From assembly GCA_014378465.1 (NCBI GenBank), contig JACMNQ010000049.1, positions 18,679 through 82,678 on the forward strand: 64,000 nucleotides of DNA, written 5' to 3'. This DNA is from Oligoflexia bacterium (GTDB lineage: Bacteria; Bdellovibrionota; UBA1018). A program made the translations under genes and the position numbers. Within the stretch, counting starts at the first letter, position 1, and each line of letters starts with the position of its first letter. The notes beneath the pieces are model-generated. The model was not told the origin of the DNA, made no database searches, and saw only the letters and a program-made list of their open reading frames with translations. Below are positions 18,967 through 30,511 of the stretch, one piece after another.

Positions 18967-19494
18967 TTAAGCTGATTTTTTCTGAACGGTTTTGTTAAGT
19001 GCTGCCTGGTCTTCAGAGCTCAGACATCTGGCGATGTCGAGGAGAAGAATCAGGCGATCGTCTTTTTTGACGACGCCCGTGACATAGTCTGAGCTTTTTG
19101 AACTTTGGATTTCTGGCTTCGGGGCGACGTCAGCCGGGTTAGGCGCCAGGACTGAGTTGATCGAGTCCACGACCACTCCCAGTGAGAGCGGTGAGAGATC
19201 GCAGATGATCACTGCTGTCTCGGACGAAGCCTGAGGTTTGATGTTGAATTTCTGCCTGAGGTCGAGCACCGAAATCACCTGGCCGCGCAGATTCATGATC
19301 CCGAGAAAATAAGGAGGTGTGAAAGGGATCGGAGTCACCTCTGGAACAGCAATAACTTCTCTCACCGCCAGAAGCGGAATGGCGTAGTCTTCCTGTCCCA
19401 GCGAGAAGCTGAGATAGCGGTCCAGCGACGCGGTTGCTGTGGAGTGGGGGTCCAGGGTTTTCAAAGCTGGCTTTTCCGGTGCTGCAGTATCCAT
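18967..19494 (-). CDS. cheW: Chemotaxis adaptor CheW (copy 2)
   Basis: The 175-residue CheW is almost identical to the copy at 16378-16872 except for its first 25 residues, which are unrelated ([12 protein letters not shown]). [16 protein letters not shown] and the [18 protein letters not shown] end are the same. It stands first in the cluster, 14 bases upstream of the MCP. A recent local duplication or ongoing gene conversion explains the similarity. No CheA, CheY or CheB gene is in the window, so the kinase must be encoded elsewhere. Confidence 0.95.
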   Translation of the reverse strand: MDTAAPEKPALKTLDPHSTATASLDRYLSFSLGQEDYAIPLLAVREVIAVPEVTPIPFTPPYFLGIMNLRGQVISVLDLRQKFNIKPQASSETAVIICDLSPLSLGVVVDSINSVLAPNPADVAPKPEIQSSKSSDYVTGVVKKDDRLILLLDIARCLSSEDQAALNKTVQKKSA

Positions 19495-19653
19495 GCAGTT
19501 CTATTCGGCTTCGGGTCCAGAAACTGTAGAACCTGAGGATTTTGTGACAAAATGATCATAAGGATCAGATGAGGTGACGCGTCAAAAGGCTGGCGGAGTT
19601 TTCCGCAAGAGACAGATCTTTCATTCGTCTGCGATCCGATCTATTTAACAGAT

Positions 19654-20856
19654 GTGAAAAAAGCCTATCTTCTCCCGATCTTCCTGATTGTTGCCATCGA
19701 TGTTCTGGGTCTCACGATCATCATCCCGTTCCTTCCTTTTTACGCGCAGAGGTTCGGCGCGAGTCCTTTTCAAGTGGGTTCCCTGATCACGACCTTCTCC
19801 TTCTTTCAGCTGATCTCCGGCCCGATCCTTGGATTTTATTCGGATAAGGTGGGGCGCCGCCCCATGCTCCTGGTGAGCCAGATCGGGACCTTGATCGGCT
19901 TTGTGGTCCTGGCTCGCGCGAGTGCGCTCTGGATGCTCTACCTTTCCCGGTTTCTTGACGGCAGTACCGCGGGAAATATTTCAGTCGCTCAAGCCTATAT
20001 CTCGGATGTGACTGAACCCAAGGACCGCGCCAAGGCTTTTGGAATCATCGGCGTGGCCTTCGGCCTGGGCTTTCTCATCGGTCCGGCGATCTCGGGCTTT
20101 CTCGCCAAGTATGGAGTTCAGTACCCGGCCTACGCCGCATGTTTTCTTTCAGCGACGAGCATCCTGGCGACCTGGTTTTTTCTCCCTGAAGTTCCCCCGC
20201 ATCCCGATGATGCACTTGCTGACGGTTCCGTGCCGGAGCGCCGCCGTGGCTTCTGGCAGTGGGGTCATTACAAGAAGTACTTCGAGGACAAACAGCTCGC
20301 CAACATCCTCTTTCAGTTTCTGGCGTTCGCGTTCGGCTTTTCGACTTTCTTCTCGGGCTTCGCGCTTTTTGCGGAACGGACCTACACTCGACACGGCATC
20401 CCTTTCGGTGTGGCGGAAGTGGGATATCTTTTTGCCTACACCGGCTTCATCGGGTTGATTCTCCAGGGTGGATTCATCGGAAAACTCGTGGCTCGTTTCG
20501 GCGAAGAAAAGCTGATCATCTTTGGATTTGCCTGCGCCGCGGCCGGCTACGCTTTTCTCGGTTTCACCACCGGAGTGATCGGACTCATCATTGCAGCGAC
20601 CATCGCATCAACCGGAACCAGTATGCTGCGCCCTGGCTTGACGAGTTTGGTCTCAAGACGCACCTCACGTAAAGAGCAGGGAAGCATCCTCGGCCTCACG
20701 CAATCCATCACGTCTGTGGCTCAGATCATCGCTCCATTGATTGCAGGCGCTTTGATTCAGTTTGGCTTTTTGACGGGCTGGGCGCTTTCTGCAGCCTTCT
20801 TCTGTTTTGTGGGCCTTGTCATGATCTGCCGGTTGCGTACGCCCCAGACTGCGTGA
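19654..20856 (+). CDS. MFS transporter, TetA/drug-export type
   Basis: The 400-residue major facilitator has 12 readable membrane segments. Motif A is GFYSDKVGRRPMLL between helices 2 and 3, and the motif-C-like GVAFGLGFLIGPAISGFL lies in helix 5, the signature of proton-driven drug antiporters close to TetA/MdtG. It starts with GTG at 19654, and no strong ribosome site is seen. Substrate cannot be deduced. It is divergent from the chemotaxis cluster and followed by a small gene. Confidence 0.9.
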   Translation: MKKAYLLPIFLIVAIDVLGLTIIIPFLPFYAQRFGASPFQVGSLITTFSFFQLISGPILGFYSDKVGRRPMLLVSQIGTLIGFVVLARASALWMLYLSRFLDGSTAGNISVAQAYISDVTEPKDRAKAFGIIGVAFGLGFLIGPAISGFLAKYGVQYPAYAACFLSATSILATWFFLPEVPPHPDDALADGSVPERRRGFWQWGHYKKYFEDKQLANILFQFLAFAFGFSTFFSGFALFAERTYTRHGIPFGVAEVGYLFAYTGFIGLILQGGFIGKLVARFGEEKLIIFGFACAAAGYAFLGFTTGVIGLIIAATIASTGTSMLRPGLTSLVSRRTSRKEQGSILGLTQSITSVAQIIAPLIAGALIQFGFLTGWALSAAFFCFVGLVMICRLRTPQTA

Positions 20857-20897
20857 ATAATGGGGAAGAAGTTTAAAAACCGAAAGAGGATATTTCG

Positions 20898-21176
20898 ATG
20901 AAAAATCAATGGCAAGCATGGATTCACGTGAAATGGAAAGCGGGCGCTCCCTCAACTGCATGGGAAAGCTGGAAAACCAGCTCTGCGATTCGTGGTGTGT
21001 GGTCAACGACCGGACAGTGGGATTGCTCCATCTGGCTGGACGTCAAGACTCCGGATGAACTCGAAGATTTCGTATGGAAACAGATCCGTGGCAACCAGTG
21101 GGTCGAGCAGACTGAAACCACCTGGGCCAAACAATGGTTTGAAGCAGGTTCAAGTTCTCAGCACAAGTCTGCCTGA
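20898..21176 (+). CDS. Small protein, possible AsnC/RAM-like ligand domain
   Basis: The 92-residue protein is rich in Trp (ten or so). The layout AWIHVKWKAGAPSTAWESWKT, then VWSTTGQWDCSIWLDVKTPDELEDFVWKQIR resembles the alpha-beta ferredoxin-like fold of stand-alone AsnC ligand (RAM) domains, where one strand reports on a state and the next helix follows a PDELEDFV motif. This is a resemblance, not a firm family assignment. GAGG lies eight bases before ATG, and a strong terminator follows, so the gene is real. Confidence 0.6.
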   Translation: MKNQWQAWIHVKWKAGAPSTAWESWKTSSAIRGVWSTTGQWDCSIWLDVKTPDELEDFVWKQIRGNQWVEQTETTWAKQWFEAGSSSQHKSA

Positions 21177-21200
21177 GTTCCACTTTTCCAGAATTGAATG

Positions 21201-21230
21201 AAGGCCGGGTGATTCGTCATCTGGCCTTTT
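21201..21230 (+). terminator. Rho-independent terminator with UUCG tetraloop
   Basis: AAGGCCGGGTGA, TTCG and TCATCTGGCCTT form a nearly complete stem capped by the stable UUCG loop and followed by TTTT. It ends the small gene at 20898-21176 and lies before the convergent patatin gene. Confidence 0.85.
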
Positions 21231-21252
21231 CATTTGGTCCCCATTGAGCTCG

Positions 21253-21291
21253 TCGTTTCAGTTTATCGTTTCAGTTTATCGTTTCAATTTG
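21253..21291. repeat. Three tandem 13-bp repeats at the patatin stop codon
   Basis: Two exact copies of TCGTTTCAGTTTA and one diverged copy (TCGTTTCAATTTG) lie head to tail. On the minus strand the diverged unit encodes the last residues of the patatin protein. The stop codon sits in the next unit, and the last repeat is beyond the stop. Confidence 0.8.
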
Positions 21292-22571
21292 TCCTGGAAC
21301 TCATACTTGCGGAGCGTGTCGATGGCCGCGCGGAAGCCGCTCTTGACGATTTCGGCGAGCTTCTTCGGGGAGAGACTGAAGTGTTCGCCGAAGAACATGT
21401 GCGCATCGCCCGCGAGCGGATGAATGTAGATCGTATCCACATCCATGCGGTGATGGAGTTCAGCTTCCATGATTTCACAGATGCGCTTGCGGTGCTCGTC
21501 GCCCACGCCCTGCTGCTTGCAGTAGCGGGACACGGCCAGGATGGCGTTGCGTTCGACCTGTTTGCTGTGAATGTGATTGTTGATCTTCTGTTCGATGAGC
21601 AGGTAGATCGACTGGATCAAAATCGCCGGGAGTCCGTGCTCCGTGAGGGAACCGATCTCTTTCTGAAAGTGATAGGGCTGATGAGTGTAACTCGCGATCA
21701 CGAGATCAGCGCCAGCGTCGACTGCAACGTGTGTGGAGAGCGTGTCCCGAATTTCACCGTCGATGTAATAGATCAGTTTGTTGTTCTGATTCTTGATCGG
21801 GTAGGGCGCATAGATGAAAGGCAGAGCCGTGCTCGCGGCGCACGCATCCGAGATTGCGACGTCGTTGTCATACTGACAGGTCAGATCGAAGGCCGGCGGC
21901 TGATAGTTGTATTTGCCGAATACGACTTTTCGAGAATGATTGAGCTGCGTGGCGACAATGAAGAGATCGGCCATGTAGTCCTGGAACTTGTTCGAAGGCA
22001 GGACCTCTTCGCGCATGAACTGCTCAACGCCCGCGGTGGAGAAAATTCCGGTCGTCTTCAGCCACTTGAACTGAAGGATGGATTCCCAGTTGCCCTGCAC
22101 GAGTCCGTTGAAAATGTTCTTGAAGAGCGCAAGCTGACTCATCTGTTCCTTGGCGAGACCCGGTCTCAGCCTGAACATCTTCTGATAGGTCAGGGTCGGA
22201 AGAATTTTTGGAACCGCATCGATCGGATCTGTCGGCTTGCGGCCGAGGAAGGAGTTGAAAATGTTCTCCAGCGAGTACCCCGCCGCGAGGTAAGTCGAGA
22301 TGATCGAGCCTGCGCTTGAACCGACGTAAGTGGAGATTTCCATCGGATCGGGGGTCCGGATGCTGCCTGGGGTAGGGGCAATGCCGCCTAAAAACTTGAA
22401 ACCTTGCTCTTGGAGAGCAAGGGCAACACCCAAGTGAAATGCTCCGGCTTTAGTGGCTCCCCCACTGCAAACAAAGGCGATTTTCTGTTTGTGAGGGATC
22501 TGGATCCGGTCCGCCGGCTGTTTGCGCCGCATTCCTATACCCGCTGAGTCGCCCGTTGATGCCATATTCAT
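21276..22571 (-). CDS. Patatin-like phospholipase
   Basis: The 431-residue lipid acyl hydrolase uses a Ser-Asp dyad. The oxyanion motif SGGATKAG is at residues 36-43, the nucleophile elbow GSSAG at 84-88 with Ser86, and the catalytic Asp in DGEIRDTL around residue 265. The first 30 residues are basic and not a signal peptide. In this bacterial group such enzymes may act on prey or self membranes, but nothing here proves secretion. It is divergent from a helix-turn-helix gene 42 bases away. The stop lies in a tandem repeat. Confidence 0.9.
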   Translation of the reverse strand: MNMASTGDSAGIGMRRKQPADRIQIPHKQKIAFVCSGGATKAGAFHLGVALALQEQGFKFLGGIAPTPGSIRTPDPMEISTYVGSSAGSIISTYLAAGYSLENIFNSFLGRKPTDPIDAVPKILPTLTYQKMFRLRPGLAKEQMSQLALFKNIFNGLVQGNWESILQFKWLKTTGIFSTAGVEQFMREEVLPSNKFQDYMADLFIVATQLNHSRKVVFGKYNYQPPAFDLTCQYDNDVAISDACAASTALPFIYAPYPIKNQNNKLIYYIDGEIRDTLSTHVAVDAGADLVIASYTHQPYHFQKEIGSLTEHGLPAILIQSIYLLIEQKINNHIHSKQVERNAILAVSRYCKQQGVGDEHRKRICEIMEAELHHRMDVDTIYIHPLAGDAHMFFGEHFSLSPKKLAEIVKSGFRAAIDTLRKYEFQDKLKR

Positions 22572-22613
22572 GAGATTACTTGAATTTAGAATTTATGGAA
22601 ATACAATAGACCT

Positions 22614-23030
22614 ATGCAGGACCGTCATACGATAGGTGGGGAGTGGATCCCCCTCATGGATTATGCGATGAAAAAAGGTGTCAGTCTTTCGACACTGCGT
22701 CGTCATATCAAGACCAATAAAGTTCAATACAAGGTGGAAGATGGACGCTACCTTTTGTTCGTGACGGAGAGTTTCAAGAAAGGTGACCTGCCTCCGGCCG
22801 GGAATATTCGTGAAGAGGCTTTGCGAAATGACAACCATCAGTCATCATCAGGAGAAGTAAGGAATTTAAAAAATCCGAACACTTCAAATGACGCGTCATC
22901 GGCAGCCCTGACTCAAAAGGTCCGCAAACTCGAAACCGAGTTGCACAGAGCGCAGGAAGAGATCGCGGAAATGAAGATGCTCATCGCACTCTATGAAGAA
23001 AAAATTTCGGGCCCGCGCTTCAACAACTGA
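22614..23030 (+). CDS. Helix-turn-helix protein with C-terminal coiled coil
   Basis: The 138-residue protein has a small winged or MerR-like helix-turn-helix at residues 10-50 (WIPLMDYAMKKGVSLSTLRRHIKTNKVQYKVEDGRYLLF). A polar linker follows, then a heptad-like coiled coil from about 95 to 132 (LTQKVRKLETELHRAQEEIAEMKMLIALYEE). It looks like a dimeric DNA-binding regulator. The next gene starts inside its last 13 codons, so the two are translated as a pair. Targets are unknown. Confidence 0.75.
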   Translation: MQDRHTIGGEWIPLMDYAMKKGVSLSTLRRHIKTNKVQYKVEDGRYLLFVTESFKKGDLPPAGNIREEALRNDNHQSSSGEVRNLKNPNTSNDASSAALTQKVRKLETELHRAQEEIAEMKMLIALYEEKISGPRFNN

Positions 23031-24579
23031 TCCCTGCTTCAAGCCCTTCCTTCTGTTCATTGGCGTTATCGTCAGTGCGTCCTTCAGTCTGGCCACGGTT
23101 CCGAAACTGGCCCAGGCCAATCCGGAACTCGATCGCCAATATTCACTCGAGACGGTGGGAGTCCTGCGCTCCTGGGACAACGTCGATGGCCTTTTCGCGG
23201 ATTACGTCACCACGGCTTACAAGGATTTCTTCGCCCGTCAGAGCCGTTTCAAGCTTCAGGACCTCACCAAAGCGGACGTGATTCTGGCCAAATCCAAAAT
23301 CCCGTACAACAAGCTCATCGATGACACTGAAGTGCTCTCGCAAGTCGCCAGATCCATGCATTCGGAAAGCATCATCCGCACGAAGATCTACAAAGAAGGT
23401 CCTCGCTACCGTTTCGTCGTCGACTGGCTTCACGCCCCCCAGATCCAGATGCTGGCGACGGATACTTTCACGCTCGAAGAGTCCACTGATTCAGGGATCA
23501 CCGAATTCAGAGGAGCCCTCGAGAAGTCCCTGCTCCGCATGATCGGGCAGTTGCCCTTTCAAGCCAACGTCACCGGACGTGATCAGGATTCCGTCACCGT
23601 GAACATCGGTGCGAGTTCCCAGCTCAAAAAAGGGGACACGCTCATCACGGCCACTCTCGAAGAAGTGCGCCGCCATCCCCTCCTGCACACGATCGTCGAG
23701 TGGCGACTGGTCCGCACGGGACGCGTGATCGTCGATGAAGTTGATGAGTCCATCGCCTTCTGTAAAGTCAAAGAAGAAGAGTATGGCCGCCAGATCGCGC
23801 GTTTTCAGAAAGTCGTTCAGATCATTCCGACTTCGGATGCGTCCGTGCCCGCTTCTCCCGACACGGATGAGCTCGCCCGGCAGCGGGCTTTCGCCGAACC
23901 CCCTCGCCTGGGCTGGATCTCTCCCGGACTCTGGATCGGTGGCCTGTCTCGTCAGTCGAGTTCTCTGAACGGTACCAAGGGAAAGACCGGTGGAGGCTTT
24001 CTTTTCGGAGTGAAGGGCGAAGGCCAGCTCTGGTTTGATCGCCAGTGGTTTGGAGAACTGAGTCTCAAGTATGGGTCCGCAGGCTACTCGCACAAGGACA
24101 TCGTCACGAACGTCGAGTCGGGTGACGGTTCGGCTTCGGTCACCCAGTTCAAGATCGATACGGGTTACACCTACCACCTGACTCCCGACTTCTTCGGGCC
24201 CAAGGCCTGGGCCAAGGTCGGTTACGAATCCACTTCTTACAACTTCACGCTTTCTCCGAGTGAGGGCACGAGCCCGACTTCATTCACTGGACTCTTTCTT
24301 TCCATCGGGGGCGATCTGCCGCTCCGAGGTGAGTATGGAGCGCTTCTCAATCTCGATTTCGGGATTCTGGGTTCGGGCAATGAATCTGGACGCTTCAACG
24401 GCGCCTCGAGCGGCGCCAGCTCCGTGGACTTTTTCGTGGGCGGGTACTACCGGATGAATCGTCGCTTTGACATCAAAGTCGGACTGGATTTCATGGGTCA
24501 GAACATCGACTTCAACAATGGCGCGACGATGACGCATAAAGTAATCGCAATCGGTCCAAGCGCTCTGTTTTATTTTTGA
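22993..24579 (+). CDS. Outer-membrane beta-barrel protein with N-terminal periplasmic domain
   Basis: The 528-residue protein has a long signal peptide (hydrophobic stretch FLLFIGVIVSASFSLATV, cleavage near QANPE). Residues 45-290 form a soluble alpha/beta region of unknown family. From about 315 onward there are alternating aromatic and polar strands with many GLY-turns, ending in IAIGPSALFYF, a C-terminal Phe as in outer-membrane barrels. The start overlaps the helix-turn-helix gene by 38 bases. I do not recognise the family; the barrel call comes from strand pattern only. Confidence 0.65.
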   Translation: MKKKFRARASTTDPCFKPFLLFIGVIVSASFSLATVPKLAQANPELDRQYSLETVGVLRSWDNVDGLFADYVTTAYKDFFARQSRFKLQDLTKADVILAKSKIPYNKLIDDTEVLSQVARSMHSESIIRTKIYKEGPRYRFVVDWLHAPQIQMLATDTFTLEESTDSGITEFRGALEKSLLRMIGQLPFQANVTGRDQDSVTVNIGASSQLKKGDTLITATLEEVRRHPLLHTIVEWRLVRTGRVIVDEVDESIAFCKVKEEEYGRQIARFQKVVQIIPTSDASVPASPDTDELARQRAFAEPPRLGWISPGLWIGGLSRQSSSLNGTKGKTGGGFLFGVKGEGQLWFDRQWFGELSLKYGSAGYSHKDIVTNVESGDGSASVTQFKIDTGYTYHLTPDFFGPKAWAKVGYESTSYNFTLSPSEGTSPTSFTGLFLSIGGDLPLRGEYGALLNLDFGILGSGNESGRFNGASSGASSVDFFVGGYYRMNRRFDIKVGLDFMGQNIDFNNGATMTHKVIAIGPSALFYF

Positions 24580-24634
24580 CCCAGGCGCCCCAACTCCTCA
24601 AGAAGCGCTGGCCGAGTCTCGCCGGATTGGGTAA

Positions 24635-26896
<2,262 letters not shown>

Positions 26897-26900
<4 letters not shown>

Positions 26901-27328
26901 TTCTGGCCTGGGCGTCTCTTGATTTTTCCGGATTCGAGATCTTTCATGAGTTTGTCCCAGCGGTCGCGGTAGGAAATGTACTTGGACTGAAGTCCATCGA
27001 TGCGAAAGGCAAGAGCCCGCGTCGGCTTGGCCGAAAGCTGAAGGGCGGTCATCGTCTGGTCGAGCTGTTTGCGTCGCTCGGTCGGAGGGATCTTGTCCAC
27101 TCCTGCAATATAAGAAGCGTAGAGATTGTTGAGCTGCTCAATCAAGGGCTCAGCTCTTTCGGCGAGTGCGTGCAGTCGATCACCTTCGACGCTTTGCACG
27201 ACTTCAGGAACATAATTCGCTTTGCTCTCACGACGCGCCTTTTCCTTGGAGGATTCTGCGCCTTCCTCCTGCTCGCGTTCGCGCTCCCGTTCATCCATCC
27301 GTTCCCATGCTGTTTTTTCTTTCGCCAT
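26897..27328 (-). CDS. Charged coiled-coil protein of unknown function
   Basis: The 143-residue protein is very rich in Glu, Arg and Lys. The first 40 residues (WERMDEREREREQEEGAE) are a highly charged helix, followed by a second helical region ending in DRWDKLMKDLESGKIKRRPGQK. No signal peptide or known domain is seen. ATG at 27328 has AAGG close upstream. It is divergent from radA by 36 bases and is followed by an overlapping membrane-protein fragment. A longer frame extending back into radA antisense is not used. Confidence 0.6.
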
Positions 27329-27364
27329 GCCTTCTATGGTATCAAAAAAGGCAGCGAGGACCGT

Positions 27365-28837
27365 ATGAAAATAAAGACCCAGTACTCCTGTCAGAATTGC
27401 GGCCACAACAGCGCCAAATGGCTGGGCCGGTGCCCGAGTTGCGAGGCCTGGAGCTCTTTCGTCGAAGAGACGATCGGCGCCGCCCCTGGTGTGAACGTTC
27501 AACAGGGGAGTCTGTCTGCAGTTCGGGATGAGTTTCGCGCGATCAAAAATTTGACAGGGGGCTCCCTCGAAAAGGAAGATTGGGTCCCGCTTGAAGATCC
27601 GGATGTCGCCGAAGGCGAAGCCCCGTCGCAGTCTCATCTCCGGAGACTTGATACCGGAATTGCAGAGCTGGACCGGACTCTGGGCGGAGGCCTCGTGCCT
27701 GACAGTTTCGTACTGATCGGTGGAGATCCCGGAATTGGCAAAAGCACGCTTCTTCTTCAGATGGCCAAAGGGCTCATTGAAAATCAGGAAGACCTGCGTC
27801 TGCTCTACGTGAGTGGCGAAGAATCCATTGATCAGATCCGGGGCCGCGCGCATCGACTGGGAGTGAAAGGGAAGGGCAAGATCTTTCTCGCCGCCGAAAC
27901 TCAGCTTGAGAAAGCATTCGCTTCGATTCAGGAACTGAAACCTCACGTCGTCATCATGGACAGCCTTCAGACTTTCTCCAGCGGTTATCTCACCTCGGCT
28001 CCCGGCAGCGTGAGCCAGGTGCGGGAGATCGCGGCACGCCTCATGACTCTGGCAAAATCCGCCGGAATCGCGGTTTTTCTCGTCGGTCACGTCACCAAGG
28101 ACGGAAGCATCGCCGGACCCAAGACCGTTGAGCACATGGTGGATACCGTTCTTTACTTTGAAGGCGAAGGCGGTCAGAGTTACCGCCTGCTTCGCACGGT
28201 GAAGAATCGCTTCGGCAGTTCTCGCGAACTGGGAGTATTCGAAATGGACGGCGAAGGGCTTCGAGAAGTGGCCAATCCGTCGAGTCTCTTTCTCAGTGAG
28301 AGAAAATCACCTGTGCCAGGAACTTCGATCGCCGCTTCACTCGAGGGTTCACGCCCGATACTTGTGGAGCTTCAGGCGCTGGTGGCTCCGACCGCTCTCG
28401 CGACTCCGCGAAGAACCTCGGTGGGGATGGATACTGCGCGAATTTCACTTCTTGCGGCGATTCTTGAACGCCACATGGGATTGTCCCTGGCGCAGCGGGA
28501 CCTCTTCTTCAATGTCGCAGGCGGACTGCGACTTTCGGAACCTGCGTGTGACCTTGCGGCTGCAGCGGCGATCTGGTCTTCACTCGAAGAGCGCGCTTTT
28601 CCTGCCGACTGGGTCTTCATCGGAGAACTCGCGCTGACCGGCGAGGCGAGACGGGTCTCGCAGACGGACACGCGAATCCTTGAAGCAAAGAAGCTCGGAT
28701 TCAAGACGGTCGTGCTGCCGGGCAATACCACAAAGGCGATTCTTGAAAGGGATTGGGGACTGAGACTTCTCCCGATCGCGCAGATCCGCGAATTGAGCAG
28801 TCTCTACCGGGAGACAGCCTCGTCAAAGAAGTCCTGA
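27365..28837 (+). CDS. radA: DNA repair protein RadA
   Basis: RadA is the RecA-like branch-migration ATPase that helps process recombination intermediates. The 490 residues begin with the C4 zinc finger CQNCGHNSAKWLGRCPSC (10-27). Walker A GGDPGIGKST follows near 118-127, then the RadA-specific KNRFGSS motif and the C-terminal Lon-like domain (LAAAAAIWSSLEERAFP, FIGELALTGEARRV). ATG at 27365 after GAGG is chosen because the zinc finger should start near residue 10; an in-frame upstream extension has no support. Confidence 0.97.
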   Translation: MKIKTQYSCQNCGHNSAKWLGRCPSCEAWSSFVEETIGAAPGVNVQQGSLSAVRDEFRAIKNLTGGSLEKEDWVPLEDPDVAEGEAPSQSHLRRLDTGIAELDRTLGGGLVPDSFVLIGGDPGIGKSTLLLQMAKGLIENQEDLRLLYVSGEESIDQIRGRAHRLGVKGKGKIFLAAETQLEKAFASIQELKPHVVIMDSLQTFSSGYLTSAPGSVSQVREIAARLMTLAKSAGIAVFLVGHVTKDGSIAGPKTVEHMVDTVLYFEGEGGQSYRLLRTVKNRFGSSRELGVFEMDGEGLREVANPSSLFLSERKSPVPGTSIAASLEGSRPILVELQALVAPTALATPRRTSVGMDTARISLLAAILERHMGLSLAQRDLFFNVAGGLRLSEPACDLAAAAAIWSSLEERAFPADWVFIGELALTGEARRVSQTDTRILEAKKLGFKTVVLPGNTTKAILERDWGLRLLPIAQIRELSSLYRETASSKKS

Positions 28838-28844
28838 ATTCAGT

Positions 28845-29426
28845 TCAAATACCGCTGGCTGCTGAGCCACTTCGGGTGCCACCGCCATTGGACTGAGTCC
28901 GGAGTTCCTGATCGGGGTCGCCGCCTGCCGGAGCACCTGGGGTCGACGCTGGTTCTGCAGGTGCGGAAGCGGGTTCACGAAGGGGTTTCACTTTTAGCGG
29001 TTGAGCGACTGCGTCCACGGGAGCATTCAAACTTTTTTGCGCGAGTTGATTGGCAGCGACAGGAGTCTTTCGAATTTGCGAAACCTGCGCGCGAGTCGGG
29101 AGTTTGCGCGGGTGGCGAGATCTTGGGTCGAAAGGGGTCCCGTGAAAGGGATCATCGGCCGCTTGTGAAGCTGAGTTCACCGAGTGATGAGGGTGGTGCC
29201 CTGAGTTTCCGGCCTCAGCAGGTACCTCGGGAGTGACGTGGTGAGTGCGCCCATGATTGCCGGTGGGCTGTGAGGGGCCGCTCCCGCCTCCACCCCCGCC
29301 TCCACCTGAACCTCCATCCTCAGTTGCATTCTGCATTTCAGTGGCATGCGCCGAGAAACTGGAGAGTGCGAAGACTGCACTGAGGCAGAGAGCTGGAGTT
29401 AGGGAGCGAAGGATTTTTAAAGTCAT
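28845..29426 (-). CDS. Secreted low-complexity Gly/Pro/Ala-rich protein
   Basis: The 193-residue protein has a signal peptide (LTPALCLSAVFALSSFSAHA, cleaved before TEMQ). The mature part holds a glycine run near residue 40, a His-rich stretch (HHPHHS), and Ala-Pro repeats toward the end. No globular domain is visible and disorder is likely. ATG at 29426 is selected because it starts the signal peptide. About 65 bases upstream is an 18-bp element that recurs before the beta-helix lipoprotein at 41869. Confidence 0.6.
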   Translation of the reverse strand: MTLKILRSLTPALCLSAVFALSSFSAHATEMQNATEDGGSGGGGGGGGSGPSQPTGNHGRTHHVTPEVPAEAGNSGHHPHHSVNSASQAADDPFHGTPFDPRSRHPRKLPTRAQVSQIRKTPVAANQLAQKSLNAPVDAVAQPLKVKPLREPASAPAEPASTPGAPAGGDPDQELRTQSNGGGTRSGSAASGI

Positions 29427-29490
29427 GATTACCCCGTGAATGGAATGGACCTTCTCCAAGGATAAACAAGCCAGCCGACGGGAACAAGTG

Positions 29491-29508
29491 GGTCGTCTCG
29501 GACACAGG
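29491..29508. promoter_or_regulatory. Shared upstream element, copy 1
   Basis: GGTCGTCTCGGACACAGG lies about 65 bases upstream of the secreted protein starting at 29426. It matches the element at 41951-41968 in 16 of 18 positions, including 13 in a row (TCTCGGACACAGG). It is an imperfect palindrome around TCCGA on the other strand. Possible operator or activator site; no known motif is assigned. Confidence 0.4.
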
Positions 29509-29539
29509 AGACGGGACATGAGGCACGACGGAAGCGAAT

Positions 29540-30340
29540 TCAGACGTTGAAGAAGTCCAGCGTGTAGCAATAAATTTCCTGTTCAGGAGATTTCTTCACC
29601 ACTTTTCTGAATTCTTCAATCGCATCGACGAGGATTTTTTTGATGGCGGGGATATCTTCGGCTCCCATGCTCACCACCGAGGTGTAGTGAAAGTCCTGAG
29701 GATCGAAATGATCCAGCGCCCGAACGGACTGAATTCTCCAGCTGGCGTGATGTCGGGAGATCCAGGACGAATCATTCTGCAGATACAGGGTGACCTGTCC
29801 GGTGCGGTAGAGCCCTTCGAAAAAATTCGCAAGGCCGGTCTCGACGAGAAATCCCAGGGCTTTGGTCACCTGACTCATGGAGAGTCTCAGGCGCTGCGCG
29901 ATTTTTTCCTTCGTCTGAAATCCGGGAATTGAAATGAGCAGGTGAATCGCGGAGTAGTACCACGCGCTGTAATAAGTGGCCTGACTTTCATTGGGCAAGA
30001 TCTTCTGATTCTTGAGTCGATTGCCGAGAGCCGTTCTCTCGAGAATCGTCTTTTTGATTCGGGCTTCGTAGCGCTTGCGAAGGGACTCGCTGCCGGCACG
30101 TGCCTGAGAGACGAGGAGGAGAAAGAAATCACCTTCGTCCTCCGAGTGAGCGAGGTACTGATTGATGCCGTCGGCCTGCTCGAGACTGAAATCGGCGGAG
30201 GCATTCAGGACCTGAGAGACGTAAGCCAGGTGACAGTGCAGTGCCTGCGCGACACGGGACTTTTCACCGCGACCTCGGTTCTCAATGACTTCACGGAGGT
30301 AGGCTTTGTAATCCCGGTATTCAAAGACGGATTTGAGCAT
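29540..30340 (-). CDS. TIGR02147-family regulatory protein
   Basis: The 266-residue protein matches the TIGR02147 family layout found in Fibrobacter and Bdellovibrio-like bacteria: it opens with VFEYRDYKAYLREVIENR. A Xre-like helix-turn-helix (SRVAQALHCHLAYVSQVLNASADFSLEQADGINQYL) follows, and the FFLLLVSQARAGS segment is next. A winged helix (IAQRLRLSMSQVTKALGFLVETGLA) and a C-terminal helical sensor-like region that ends in CYTLDFFNV complete it. It is thought to be transcriptional. It is divergent from an operon of two secreted proteins, which it may control. Confidence 0.85.
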   Translation of the reverse strand: MLKSVFEYRDYKAYLREVIENRGRGEKSRVAQALHCHLAYVSQVLNASADFSLEQADGINQYLAHSEDEGDFFLLLVSQARAGSESLRKRYEARIKKTILERTALGNRLKNQKILPNESQATYYSAWYYSAIHLLISIPGFQTKEKIAQRLRLSMSQVTKALGFLVETGLANFFEGLYRTGQVTLYLQNDSSWISRHHASWRIQSVRALDHFDPQDFHYTSVVSMGAEDIPAIKKILVDAIEEFRKVVKKSPEQEIYCYTLDFFNV

Positions 30341-30511
30341 ACTTATTCATCGCACGGAGTGCTCTTAAGCTTAAGTAAAACTCAAATTCGAACGAGATAT
30401 TTAATTAATACATCCTATTTCCGAGCAGGGCGGTCGCTTATAACTCATTACAGAAGCGCTTTTAAACAAAGAGTGCAGACTCAATAATTATGGACTAAAA
30501 GGATCAGGAAT

